In this document: positions 1 through 8,222 of the stretch, one piece after another | Position numbering within the stretch: the stretch's first letter is position 1 | Layout of the letters: each line of letters begins with the position of its first letter | Source: Draconibacterium sp. | GTDB lineage: Bacteria; Bacteroidota; Bacteroidia; Bacteroidales; Prolixibacteraceae | Reading direction: 5' to 3' | DNA length: 64,000 bases | NCBI GenBank assembly: GCA_016705335.1 | Contig: JADIYN010000025.1 | Location: forward strand, 7,647-71,646 | Made by a program: the position numbers and the translations under genes | Notes under the pieces: model-generated | Databases searched by the model: none | Told to the model about the DNA's origin: nothing | The model's input: only the letters and a program-made list of their open reading frames with translations

Positions 1-1000
1 CGGCATTTCTTTGTTTAAAATCGAATGTCAATGGTGCTTTTATTCTGAAAGGTTGATATTTGGCGCCCAAAAGCTTGTAAATTACAGGTTTTGCTATCAT
101 TTCGAATTGCACCAAGGATGAAACTGGATTACCGGATAAACCGAAGCAATATTTTTTTCCTTTTTGTGAAAAAGTCATCGGGTTGCCGGGTTTAATACCT
201 GTGCGATCCCATAAAACATTGAATCCCTGGCTTTTTAAAATCTCAGGAATAAAATCGAAATCGCCAACTGATGCTCCACCAGTAAAAATTACATAATCAC
301 TCATTTCAAAAGTTTTGTTGAAAAGTTGGGTAAGGCTTTCGTAATCGTCTTTTGCAAGTCCAACGTAATTTACATCGAGATTCATTTTCTTAAGTTGTGA
401 AATTACCTGGCTGGCATTACTGTTTCTGATTTTACCATTTTCAGGTTTTTCGTTTGGTTCAACCAATTCGCTGCCTGTGGCAATGAGTGAGATTTTAGGA
501 AGTGCTGAAACTTTTATTTTTACCTTCCCAACACCGGCAAACACCGCCATTTGTGAAACATTAACTATTGTTCCTTTTTTGATTAGCAGTTCTCCCTTTT
601 TGTAATCTTCTCCCTTGTAACAAATGTTTTTTAGCGTACCCGGATTTGTGCATCGAACATAATTTTCTCCGGTATTTTCTGATTCTTCCACTTTAAAAAC
701 ACAGTCACACCCATCAGGAATCGATGCACCTGTCATTATTTTTGAACACTGGTTTTTGCCAACTTTTTTTGTGGCAATCATTCCAGCCTGAATAACTTCC
801 AGCACTTCGAGTTCATTTCCAATATCTTCCAAATGGCAGGCAAACCCGTCCATTGCCGATTTATGAAAAGGCGGCATATCGGCATCTGCAAATATATCTT
901 CCTGCAAAATCCTGTTAAATGCATTCAATTCAATCTCTTCAATGTTAAAATCAGTTGGCAGGGTATTTATTATTTCAAGTATTTCTTCAAATTTTCCCAT
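1..1000 (-). CDS. moeA: Molybdopterin molybdenumtransferase MoeA (3' end cut by window)
   Basis: Inserts molybdate into adenylylated molybdopterin, the last common step of molybdenum cofactor synthesis in the cytoplasm. Read on the minus strand from the ATG at 1000, the product opens MGKFEEILEI and shows the family landmarks in order: PPFHKSAMDGFA, VMTGASIP-like KIMTGASIP with a following CDCV, IATGSEL, GGASVGDFDF and FGLSGNPVSS. About 333 residues are present; the usual length is about 390, so only the C-terminal domain IV is missing beyond base 1. The frame is uninterrupted. It starts two bases after the stop of the mobB-like gene and is the last gene of the operon behind the Moco riboswitch candidate. 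Confidence 0.93.
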   Translation of the reverse strand, partial: MGKFEEILEIINTLPTDFNIEEIELNAFNRILQEDIFADADMPPFHKSAMDGFACHLEDIGNELEVLEVIQAGMIATKKVGKNQCSKIMTGASIPDGCDCVFKVEESENTGENYVRCTNPGTLKNICYKGEDYKKGELLIKKGTIVNVSQMAVFAGVGKVKIKVSALPKISLIATGSELVEPNEKPENGKIRNSNASQVISQLKKMNLDVNYVGLAKDDYESLTQLFNKTFEMSDYVIFTGGASVGDFDFIPEILKSQGFNVLWDRTGIKPGNPMTFSQKGKKYCFGLSGNPVSSLVQFEMIAKPVIYKLLGAKYQPFRIKAPLTFDFKQRNA

Positions 1001-1002
1001 AA

Positions 1003-1551
1003 TCACGTTAATATTTTTATTTGATGGTCTTGAAATTCAAGTTTTTGAATGTCAAGATCAAAGTTTTTTCCATCATTGTTTACAATTGTAGGAGAGAATG
1101 GCAGCAAATTTTTTTTTACGATTTCATCATCTTTTCGTTTAACCATTAAAAAAAGTCCGGGAGTAACAAACTCGTGCAATCCACCCGATTCGCAGACAAT
1201 TAAATTTTTGGGCAGTAATTCAATAAGTTTGTCAATCGATTCCTTAATATGTTCAGGTTTTACCATTACAAAATAAACCTTGTTGGCGCCGGCCTGCAGC
1301 ATTAACGAACTATCCTTTTCGGTATTTTGTTTTTCATCGAGTACAATAATTTTTTCATTTCTGAATATTACATTTTCTTCATTATAAAAATGCCGGTGCG
1401 GAGAAATCTTCAAACCTGTTACTTCTGTTTTTGTTGAAAAGAAAGATATGATTTTACATGCCAGCGTGGTTTTTCCGGCATTTCTGCCGTTCCCGCCAAT
1501 CAATAAAAGATTGGGCATTTTTATGGTATTGTTATTTGTTGATAGCTCCAT
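1003..1551 (-). CDS. MobB-like P-loop protein of molybdenum cofactor synthesis
   Basis: A 182-residue P-loop NTPase. A Walker A motif of the MobB type, GGNGRNAGKT, lies at residues 19-28, close to the N-terminus as in MobB (molybdopterin-guanine dinucleotide synthesis protein B). The second half contains ANKVYFVMVKPEH and LIVCESGGLHEF, which fit the later MobB strands. The position between a TSUP permease and moeA, with two-base gaps on each side, supports a role in molybdenum cofactor supply. An in-frame second Met at residue 12 (KMPNLLLIGG) could be the true start, since the P-loop would then begin within ten residues. MobB sequences are poorly conserved, so the assignment rests on the motif plus context. 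Confidence 0.72.
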   Translation of the reverse strand: MELSTNNNTIKMPNLLLIGGNGRNAGKTTLACKIISFFSTKTEVTGLKISPHRHFYNEENVIFRNEKIIVLDEKQNTEKDSSLMLQAGANKVYFVMVKPEHIKESIDKLIELLPKNLIVCESGGLHEFVTPGLFLMVKRKDDEIVKKNLLPFSPTIVNNDGKNFDLDIQKLEFQDHQIKILT

Positions 1552-1553
1552 CT

Positions 1554-2278
1554 TTATAAAAATAATAATTTGATACTGGCAAAAGTCAAAACCACAGAAA
1601 GTGAGTATCTTAAAGCTTTTTCTGAGATTTTATAACTTCCCATGTAAGAGCCGATTACACCTCCAGTTATTGCTGCAGCCAGCATGAAGCCTATTTCAGG
1701 TGCAAGTTGAATTCCCTGGGTGAATTGCCCAACCAAACCTGAAATTGAGTTCACCAAAATAAATGCTGCAGAAACGGCTGCAGTTTCTTTCATTGTTCCC
1801 CATTTCAGCAATATAATAATCGGACTGAGAATAATTCCGCCGCCAATACCAATTAAGCCGCTTAAAAATCCAAGCGAACTTCCGATTAAATATGCTGCAT
1901 ATTTATTTACATACCGAACTTCGTTTTGCTGATTTTTGGGCTGTAAAGCATTCTGATTATGGCAATTATCAAAAAAATTCCCAGAATGATTTTATAGATT
2001 TTTGGATCGACAGTAATTAATCCGCCCAAAAATGCGAGCGGTACTGAGGTGATAATAAATGGCAACAACAAATTAACTCGTAAATGACCGTTTCTATAAA
2101 ACGAAAAAAGTGCAACTGATGAAACAAAAATGTTGAGTACAAGTGCTGAAGGGCGCATAAACTCGGGCGAAAAGCTAAAAATTGCCATTAATGCCAAATA
2201 TCCGCTTGCTCCACCGTGACCAACCGACGAGTATAAAACGGCCATCAAAAATACCAAACCCAGAAACAGAATTTCCAT
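1554..2278 (-). CDS. TSUP (TauE/SafE) family membrane permease, one frameshift
   Basis: An integral membrane anion permease of the TauE/SafE family, members of which move sulfite, sulfonates or other anions. The N-terminal half carries YSSVGHGGASGYLALMAI, the C-terminal half GLIGIGGGIILSP, the two family repeats; about eight hydrophobic segments are expected over about 241 residues. The frame breaks near 1925 (reading CCCAAAAATC on the minus strand); adding one A to the A run restores PKNQQNEVRYVNKYAAYLIGS in frame. It is the first gene of the operon directly below the Moco riboswitch candidate. I infer that the substrate may be molybdate- or sulfur-related, but the sequence does not show it. 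Confidence 0.85.
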
Positions 2279-2345
2279 AACAGTTTTTTCAATTCAAATT
2301 TAAATGAAAGTTGATTGAAACTTATTCAACCTCAGTTTTGAATAA

Positions 2346-2466
2346 GCTCATTCTCCTTTCCAAATTGTCCCAGCTTTGCCGGGATGCGGGAGGACAACCT
2401 GTTTCCGGGTTATCCCGTCGGCCAGAACACCTGATTTTTGAATCGAAGGTGCAATGGCTCGGAGAA
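2346..2466 (-). ncRNA. Candidate molybdenum cofactor (Moco) riboswitch
   Basis: On the minus strand this leader starts CTCCGAGCCA and ends GGAAAGGAGAATGAGC. CTCC (2464-2461) can pair with GGAG (2356-2353) to close the whole element. Inside it are a hairpin of GCCA/TGGC and CACCT/AGGTG (2458-2421), a second stem GGGA/TCCC with AACC/GGTT (about 2417-2388), and a third hairpin TCCCGGC/GCTGGGA. CTCCGAGCCA, the TCCTCCC segment and GGAAAGG near the closing strand match what I remember of the Moco/Tuco RNA motif. The downstream genes mobB and moeA are what such RNAs control. A covariance-model search would settle it. Confidence 0.62.
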
Positions 2467-2478
2467 AAATAACAGACC

Positions 2479-2487
2479 GCAAATTTA
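2479..2487 (-). promoter_or_regulatory. Bacteroidota-type -7 promoter element
   Basis: Minus-strand TAAATTTGC matches TAnnTTTGY exactly. It lies about 12 bases upstream of the riboswitch candidate, so transcription would begin just before the RNA element. No TTTG -33 box is seen at the ideal spacing. Confidence 0.5.
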
Positions 2488-2667
2488 GAAACATTAGCTT
2501 ACTGAGGAAGTGTAACCCAAAGTTTATTCAGTTGCAATTTTAAATTCAAAACATACAAAAAAACTGTCGATTTATTGAGAAAATTTAAAATGTAATTGAA
2601 GTATTTGAATACTTAATCTGGGAATAATAAACATGTTAGATTATGAGAATGATAAATATTTTAACTG

Positions 2668-5214
2668 TTATTCCTGAAAAGAATATCTTAAAGTAATTCC
2701 CAAAGTTCTCGGGTCACCAAGCATACCGGCATAATGGCCGGCACTTCCTCCGGCAGGTAGTAGTTGCTCGTAATAATTGGTGTTTAGCAGATTTCGTCCC
2801 CACACGTAAATTGTAAATCCATGGTTTTGAAATCCTAAACGCGCATTTAACAAGCCGTATCCATCAATTACCAGGTATTTTGAAGGCGAAGCGCTTGAAG
2901 AAAAAGTTGAGCGATAATACGAATCTAAGGCAAGAAAATATTTTCCGTCGAGATTAAAAAGTTTACCCGGTTGGGCAACCTCACCACCAAGTGAACCAGC
3001 CCATTTTGAAATACCGGGAAGATCTCCACCCGAAATATCCTTGAAAGTTGCTCCGCCGGTTTCTTCCAAAGGTGGTGGCGCATTTGTGAAAGTAACATAG
3101 ATTCCATCGGTGTATGCAACTGCTCCGTATAAAGAAACATAGTTTCCTGGTTTTGCATTCACGTCAAATTCAATACCTCTAACACGTACTTCTTCGGCGT
3201 TAGCCAGAAAGCCCCTGTTTAACGACAAATCGGCTAATTGTACCTGCGTTTGGAAATTTTTGATTTGTGTGTTGTACATGGTTAAGTTGGCAGTAGTAGC
3301 AGGAGTTGGTGAGGTTTTATTCCTATTTCAAAATGCTGCACTTTTTCGGGGTTTTATAACGGCCAGTTCAGTAAGTGGCTGTCCGTTTGCGCTGGGTAAT
3401 CCACCGAGGTTAAGTCCAACTGGTTTAAAGTTGGTGGCAAAAGTGGCGTAAGTATTTATTTTACCTGTTGCTTTATAACTTAAGGTAATTTGTCCTGAAT
3501 AGTTCACACTGTCAATTTGAGCCTGAAATTCCTGATCACTGTAAACAGATCTTTTAATAGCAATCAATGCAGGATCATCTGTTTGCAATCCACCGTATGT
3601 TACACGTTTATAATCAACATTTTTGTCATCGTAATTTACCCTGAAGCCCGGCAACAAATGTAATTTTTCGGAAATGGCCCAGTCAATCTGCCCAAAAAGA
3701 GCGCCACTAAATGTTTTCAGATTGGGGTAGGAGTGAATACCGTATCCTTCGAGCAGGCCGGGAGTTGCCCACAAAGGGCTGGTGGTATTCTGCGAAAAAC
3801 GCCACTGATCTTTTCCTGCTTCTTCAGTGTGTGCACCGTCAGCGCTAAGTTTCTGCCCAAGTGCAAATAAGCCGATAACACCGCTTAGTTTTGAAGAAAA
3901 AGTTCCGGCATAACGTATTTCCTGCGACCATTGCTCGTGCCTGGATGGAGCCTGTGATAAAGTCAATGCCTGCAAACCCGTGAAATCACGGTCGTTTGAA
4001 GGACCCCAGTTCCAGTAGCGCCAGGCTGTAGTGGAAGTGAGAGTTCCATTCCCGATTTTAATATCAATATTGGCAGAGGCTCCTCCGAAATCCTGATCCC
4101 CACGCCAGGGTGTATCTGTGTCAATCACCCTGTCGAAAGCGTTTCGGCTGGGCAAATCGTAATTCAAATCGGCAATAATTTGTTCAAATTGCCTGTATGC
4201 AGCTCGTTGGGTAGGAGCAACGCCGGCAAATACCTGTGCATATCCGTTGGGGCGCTGACGCGAAACATCGCCAGATATTGTTACATCAACTTTGCTTGAA
4301 GCTACTATTAGCAACTGACCGCGAACGCCAAGATTATTGAGGTCGTTAACATTTTCCATTTTTGCCATATTATAAATTGTCCCATCTCTTTGTGTTCCAG
4401 TAAATGACAATCTTCCTGTAATTTTTTTACCCAGTGGCCCCGAAATTGAACTTTTAGCCTGAATGTATCCGTAATTTCCATAACTTAGTACAAACCTGCC
4501 AACGGGTGAAAAGCTGGGTTTGCGTGTAGTAATATTGAAAGCTCCGGCAGTTGTATTTTTGCCGTAAAGCGTTCCCTGCGGGCCGCGCAAAACCTCGATG
4601 GATTCTGCATCGATAAAATCGAGCGTGGTTGCTCCCGGGCGCGCATAATAAACCCCGTCAACATAGAATCCAACACCCGGATCAATACCATCATTGGTCA
4701 GCCCGAACGTTGTACCTAATCCACGTATGTTAAGTGCTGTATTTCTTTGGTTTGACGAATAGAACTGCACAGTTGGAACCATTTCCTTTAAGCGGTTGAC
4801 GTTGAATGCACCTGTATTTTCAACCTGTGCCCCAATCATTGCAGTCATTGGAATAGGAATATCCTGGATATTCTCTTTTCTTCGCCGCGCAGTAACATAA
4901 ACCTCTTCAAATGTATTATTTGATAAAAGTACAATCCTGAGCGGTTTATTTGTAATTTGCTGAACCTCTATTTCTCTGGGTATTAATCCAACAGAACTAA
5001 TCTGGAGAACAAAAGGGGGAGATTGTTTTGTGTCGAATCTGAAAGAGCCATCGACATTGGACACAGTAAAAACATTGGCACCTTTTACTACAACGGTAGC
5101 AGCAACTACCGGAGCATTCTCGCTGTCGATTATAAGGCCTTCAATAATGTTTTGAGCTGTAACAATGTTTAGAAAGAGGGTAACAGCAATAATTGTAAGT
5201 AGAAATCTTCTCAT
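2668..5214 (-). CDS. TonB-dependent outer membrane receptor, frameshifted near C-terminus
   Basis: An outer membrane beta-barrel that imports a ligand using TonB energy. It begins with the signal peptide MRRFLLTIIAVTLFLNIVTAQ, followed by a carboxypeptidase-regulatory-like domain (about residues 22-100), a plug (EEVYVTARRRKENIQDIPIP, later RGLGTTFGLTN and EVLRGPQGTLYGKNTTAG) and the barrel, which ends in LGITLRYSFQE with terminal aromatic residues. Total about 848 residues. Two indels near 3300-3340 (one extra C in a C4 run, one missing A in an A run) interrupt KPEKVQHFEIGIKTSP. The plug resembles iron-siderophore type receptors common in Proteobacteria rather than SusC. No SusD-like partner follows. 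It lies directly below a kinase-regulator pair on the same strand. Confidence 0.9.
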
Positions 5215-5268
5215 GTTGAATTATTTTGATGACATTAAACTTGTTAGTACTTCTGAATATATGAATGT

Positions 5269-5276
5269 CAAAAGTA
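5269..5276 (-). promoter_or_regulatory. Possible -7 promoter element of the TonB receptor gene
   Basis: Minus-strand TACTTTTG matches TAnnTTTG, 55 bases upstream of the receptor start codon. The base after it is A instead of C/T, and no well-spaced -33 box is seen. Confidence 0.35.
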
Positions 5277-5392
5277 TCAGCATCAAATAACATGAGGAAC
5301 AGTATAAAAACGTAAGAAGGAACTACGTCTTTATACTTATATAAGAGTTAAAGGTCTGTAATACAGTATGATGGTTGAAAAATAGCCGGCAA

Positions 5393-6034
5393 TTAAATTT
5401 TCAGGAAGCCGTTTTTTATAGCATAAATCACAAGATTGGCGGTATTTTTCGACTGAGTTTTAAGCAGCAGGTTTTCGCGGTGCTTGTCAACTGTTCGTTT
5501 ACTTAAACCCAGCTGATCTGCAATTTCATTGTTTGTAAATCCTTTACATATGTAAAGAAGGATTTCTGCTTCCCGTTCTGTTAATTCTTCGTTAAAAGAA
5601 CCTAAACTTGTTTTTAGAGGCTGTTTTAGTATGTTGTTTAAAATTTCAATGGAAATGTAACTTTTGTCGTTATAAACATCGTTAATTGCTTGTTCAACTT
5701 CCTGGAAGTTTGAGTTTTTAAGAAGGAATCCACAGGCTCCCGCTTCAATCATGCTTAAATAATAGTTTTCGTCGGAATACATCGACAAGGCAATAATTTT
5801 AATCCCCGGTGCGATTTCCTTTGCCAGTTGAGCTGCCTGAATGCCATTCATAACCGGCATTTCAATATCGAGCATAGCAATTTCAACAAGATTTTTCCCC
5901 AGTCCATCAATGAACTGTTGTCCGTTTTCGGCTTCAAAAATGTTATCAATATAATCGAGGTTCGAAAGCAACAACTTTAATCCTTCTCTGAAAAGAGAAT
6001 GATCATCAACAATATAAATTGAAATTTTCTTCAT
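5393..6034 (-). CDS. NarL/FixJ-family response regulator
   Basis: A cytoplasmic two-component response regulator that binds DNA once phosphorylated. The receiver domain covers residues 1-120, with acidic pocket D10/D11, phospho-acceptor D56 (LDIEMP), S84 and K106. The C-terminal LuxR-type helix-turn-helix is at about 148-213 (LTEREAEILLYICKGFTNNEIADQ, shown here only by its ends LTEREAEIL and NNEIADQLGLS, then KRTVDKHRENL). Its 213 residues are the normal length and the frame is intact. The start overlaps the stop of the upstream histidine kinase by four bases, so the two are translated together. The TonB receptor gene follows 178 bases further on and is the most obvious local target. Confidence 0.93.
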   Translation of the reverse strand: MKKISIYIVDDHSLFREGLKLLLSNLDYIDNIFEAENGQQFIDGLGKNLVEIAMLDIEMPVMNGIQAAQLAKEIAPGIKIIALSMYSDENYYLSMIEAGACGFLLKNSNFQEVEQAINDVYNDKSYISIEILNNILKQPLKTSLGSFNEELTEREAEILLYICKGFTNNEIADQLGLSKRTVDKHRENLLLKTQSKNTANLVIYAIKNGFLKI

Positions 6035-7030
6035 TTTAATGGAAAATAGAATTCAACAGAACAACCATTACCGGGCGAGGTTAGGATATGATACATTCCT
6101 TTCAGCGATTTGGTGCGCGAAATTATATTATTAAACCCCATTCCCGGAGAAACCCCACCGTTTTCGGTCTGAAAATTTTTAAATCCGCAACCGTCATCTT
6201 TATAATGAAGCACCAGCAGATATACTGATTCTGTAATATCAAGATTAACAACAGTGGGATTTGCGTGTTTTAAGCTATTGGTAATCAGCTCTGAAACGAT
6301 TCGGTACAAATTGATTTTCATTTCTTCAGAAAGATTGTTTTCATCGAAATTCAAATTTAGTTCGAATTTAATATTTGTTGGGGAAAAAAGTTGTTGGGAA
6401 AAGGTTTCAATTGCTTTTTCGAGACCATAATTTTTTAAAAGATGTGGACTTAGATTATTGGCAATTTCTTTTTAAAGTAGTTACCGAAGTATTTGATGCA
6501 TTGAAGGCTTTATTGATTACTTCGCGGTTAAAGGGTGTTAAAGTTTCTTGTTTTATTGCGCTTAAAGTCATTTTAATTGACGATAAAACCGGACCTAGCC
6601 CGTCATGAAGTTCACGGGCAAATGTTTGTCTCTCCTTTTCTTCTGTGTTAATAATAGCCGAAAGTACTTTTTGTTCGCTTTCCAATCTAAGTTTTTCTAC
6701 CTGATCCTGAAGTTTAAATATTTTTCGGATAAATATTACACCAATAAATATGAAAACAGAAATCAGCACTCCAATCCAGGCATTAATTTCTTCTCTTTGA
6801 AACAAATTTGACTCCCAAAAAAGTGTGGAAAAATCGAATAAACGACGGATTGCCATTAAAATCAAGCCAGCTGAAACCAAAATCCATGAAATATTATATC
6901 GGGTTCTTCTGACTAAACTTATTGAAAAAACTGCGGCCCCAAGTTGAAAGAGCATCGAAATAACCAAGGCAATCTTTAACATTGTTTTTTTGAATAAAAC
7001 TAATTGTTTTATTTCAAAACTCAATTTCAT
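6031..7030 (-). CDS. NarX/DegS-type sensor histidine kinase, one frameshift
   Basis: A membrane sensor kinase partner of the adjacent NarL-type regulator. The N-terminus has about three hydrophobic segments (residues 17-40, 47-62, 84-101), then a short coiled coil, then the HisKA_3 phospho-acceptor helix EKERQTFARELHDGLGPV with H142. The C-terminal HATPase domain shows the N box (LYRIVSELITNSLKHA) and the G boxes DDGCGF and GMGFNNIISR. The frame breaks near 6470, where one surplus A in an A5 run changes TTLKEIANNLSPHLL. Restored length is about 333 residues. No periplasmic sensor domain is visible, so the signal may be sensed in or near the membrane. Confidence 0.9.
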
Positions 7031-7268
7031 GGATATATCGATTCCAAATCCATTCTTAAGATTAGTATAACAGTTATGATAAAATTGTCATTTAATTTGA
7101 CTGTCTAATACTTTTACTAAAAAATGGTATCATTTCCAACGTAAAATTTGTAAATGATCATATGGCAGGAAATGGTAGAAATCTGTGTTGTTTCAACTTC
7201 ATTTTTTTCTTGTTACTTGTATAATTTAGAAGTTTTCATAAAAAACAAAAAAATATATACAATTTATA

Positions 7269-7284
7269 AACGTATATATACGTT
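7269..7284. promoter_or_regulatory. Perfect palindrome upstream of arsR (possible operator)
   Basis: AACGTATATATACGTT is a perfect 16-base palindrome, 9 bases upstream of the larger inverted repeat at the arsR promoter. Both share the ACGTATAT core, so this may be a second ArsR site. Function is inferred from position only. Confidence 0.45.
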
Positions 7285-7292
7285 ATAATAAA

Positions 7293-7316
7293 TTATGACG
7301 TATATTTGCGTCATAA
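7293..7316. promoter_or_regulatory. Inverted repeat enclosing the arsR promoter (ArsR operator candidate)
   Basis: TTATGACG and CGTCATAA form perfect 8-base arms around the 8-base spacer TATATTTG. The spacer is itself the -7 promoter element, so a dimeric repressor bound here would block RNA polymerase. This is what is expected for autoregulation by ArsR-family repressors released by arsenite. Confidence 0.65.
7301..7309 (+). promoter_or_regulatory. -7 promoter element of the ars operon
   Basis: TATATTTGC fits TAnnTTTGY exactly and lies in the centre of the inverted repeat at 7293-7316. Transcription would start near 7315, which makes the TTG at 7306 impossible as a start codon and favours the ATG at 7327. 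Confidence 0.6.
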
Positions 7317-7326
7317 TTTATTGAAT

Positions 7327-7662
7327 ATGGTACAATCGAAAATTGAATTATTTGACAAGGAACTTGCTGACAAGGCAGAGCTTTTTAAAGTACTTGCTCA
7401 TCCGGCACGTTTACAGATTTTAAAATTTTTATCTCAAACCAGTAATTGTATTACAGGTGATATTTCGGACGAACTACCACTGGGTCGAACAACGGTTAAT
7501 CAACATTTGAAGGAATTGAAAAATGCCGGATTAATTCAGGGACACATTGAAGGCGTTAAAAAAATGTATTGCCTTGAGCCTTTGCGGATGAAAGAGATGA
7601 AACAATTACTGGGGGCATTTTTGGAGGAAATTCAACCCGGAGATGGATATGTTTGTGGGTAA
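7327..7662 (+). CDS. arsR: ArsR-family arsenite-responsive repressor
   Basis: A winged-helix repressor expected to control the downstream arsenic genes. The product starts MVQSKIELFD and shows ELFKVLAHPARLQILKFL, the typical ArsR helix, then CITGDISDELPLGRTTVNQH, with the recognition helix RTTVNQHLKELKNAGLI, and a wing. C43 in the CITGDI region is a single cysteine near the DNA-binding helices; there is also the C-terminal YVCG. A longer reading from TTG at 7306 is rejected because it lies in the promoter. About 111 residues, normal for the family. First gene of arsR-arsC-arsM-acr3. Confidence 0.9.
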   Translation: MVQSKIELFDKELADKAELFKVLAHPARLQILKFLSQTSNCITGDISDELPLGRTTVNQHLKELKNAGLIQGHIEGVKKMYCLEPLRMKEMKQLLGAFLEEIQPGDGYVCG

Positions 7663-7666
7663 AAAA

Positions 7667-7715
7667 TGAATGAATGAAGAAATGCTTGAATGCTTGAATG
7701 AAAGAAAGAATGAAT
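7667..7715 (+). repeat. GAATG-rich tandem repeat in the arsR-arsC gap
   Basis: Repeated GAATGAAT, GCTTGAATGCTTGAATG and GAAAGAAAGAATGAAT units. No coding sense. It belongs to a class of short phased intergenic repeats seen at several gene junctions in the window. Confidence 0.6.
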
Positions 7716-7727
7716 GAGGGAAAAGAG

Positions 7728-7792
7728 CAATTTACCATTTTAACAATTTACCAATTCAACAATTTGACAATTTAACAATTTAACAATTTAAA
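7728..7792 (+). repeat. CAATTTAA tandem repeat before arsC
   Basis: About seven imperfect copies of a 9-10-base unit such as AACAATTTA, running up to the arsC start codon. Such a sequence is very weakly structured and could keep the start codon accessible, but that is a guess. Confidence 0.65.
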
Positions 7793-7796
7793 AGAA

Positions 7797-8222
7797 ATGA
7801 AAATACTTATTCTTTGTACTGGAAACAGTTGTCGCAGCCAGATGGCACATGGTTTTTTACAGTCATTTGACAAGCGTTTGGATGTTTTTTCTGCAGGAAC
7901 AGAAGCATCAGGAAAATTAAACCACAAAGCAGTGGAAGTGATGAAAGAAATTGGCATCGATATCAGTCATCACACTTCTGATTCGGTTGATTTATATCTC
8001 GATCAGGAATGGGATTATGTAATCACAGTTTGTGGTGGTGCCAACGAAAACTGTCCGGCATTTTTTGGAAATGTAAAACACCGGTTGCATATTGGATTCG
8101 ACGACCCGTCGCACGCTGTTGGAACAGCCGAATTTATTGAAAGCGAATATTACAGGGTTCGGAACGAGATAAAAGATGGATTTTGGAAATTTTATGTTGA
8201 ACAAATCAAACCACAATTATGA
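7797..8222 (+). CDS. arsC: Arsenate reductase, thioredoxin-coupled low-molecular-weight phosphatase type
   Basis: Reduces arsenate to arsenite in the cytoplasm, using a cysteine cascade re-reduced by thioredoxin. The phosphatase-type loop CTGNSCRS has nucleophile C7 followed by C12 and R13. The redox pair C79 and C86 lies in VCGGANENCP, equivalent to the C82/C89 pair of the Staphylococcus enzyme. The general acid is within DDPSHAVGT. Length 141 residues, full size, intact. The stop codon overlaps the arsM start by four bases (ATGA), which points to coupled translation. Confidence 0.94.
   Translation: MKILILCTGNSCRSQMAHGFLQSFDKRLDVFSAGTEASGKLNHKAVEVMKEIGIDISHHTSDSVDLYLDQEWDYVITVCGGANENCPAFFGNVKHRLHIGFDDPSHAVGTAEFIESEYYRVRNEIKDGFWKFYVEQIKPQL

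Larger units (their letters stand above)
2279..2667. other. Intergenic region between TSUP operon and TonB receptor gene
   Basis: This 389-base gap holds the leader of the molybdenum operon (riboswitch candidate and promoter) in 2346-2487. The remaining part, 2488-2667, is AT-rich and lies below the stop of the TonB receptor gene. I see no clear terminator hairpin or small gene there. Confidence 0.6.

Noticed and set aside
7306..7326. Longer ArsR N-terminus from a TTG codon
   Set aside because: It lies inside the promoter -7 box and operator and gives residues not seen in the family.
7667..7792. CRISPR-like array
   Set aside because: The repeats are 7-10 bases, imperfect and without unique spacers; no cas gene is near.
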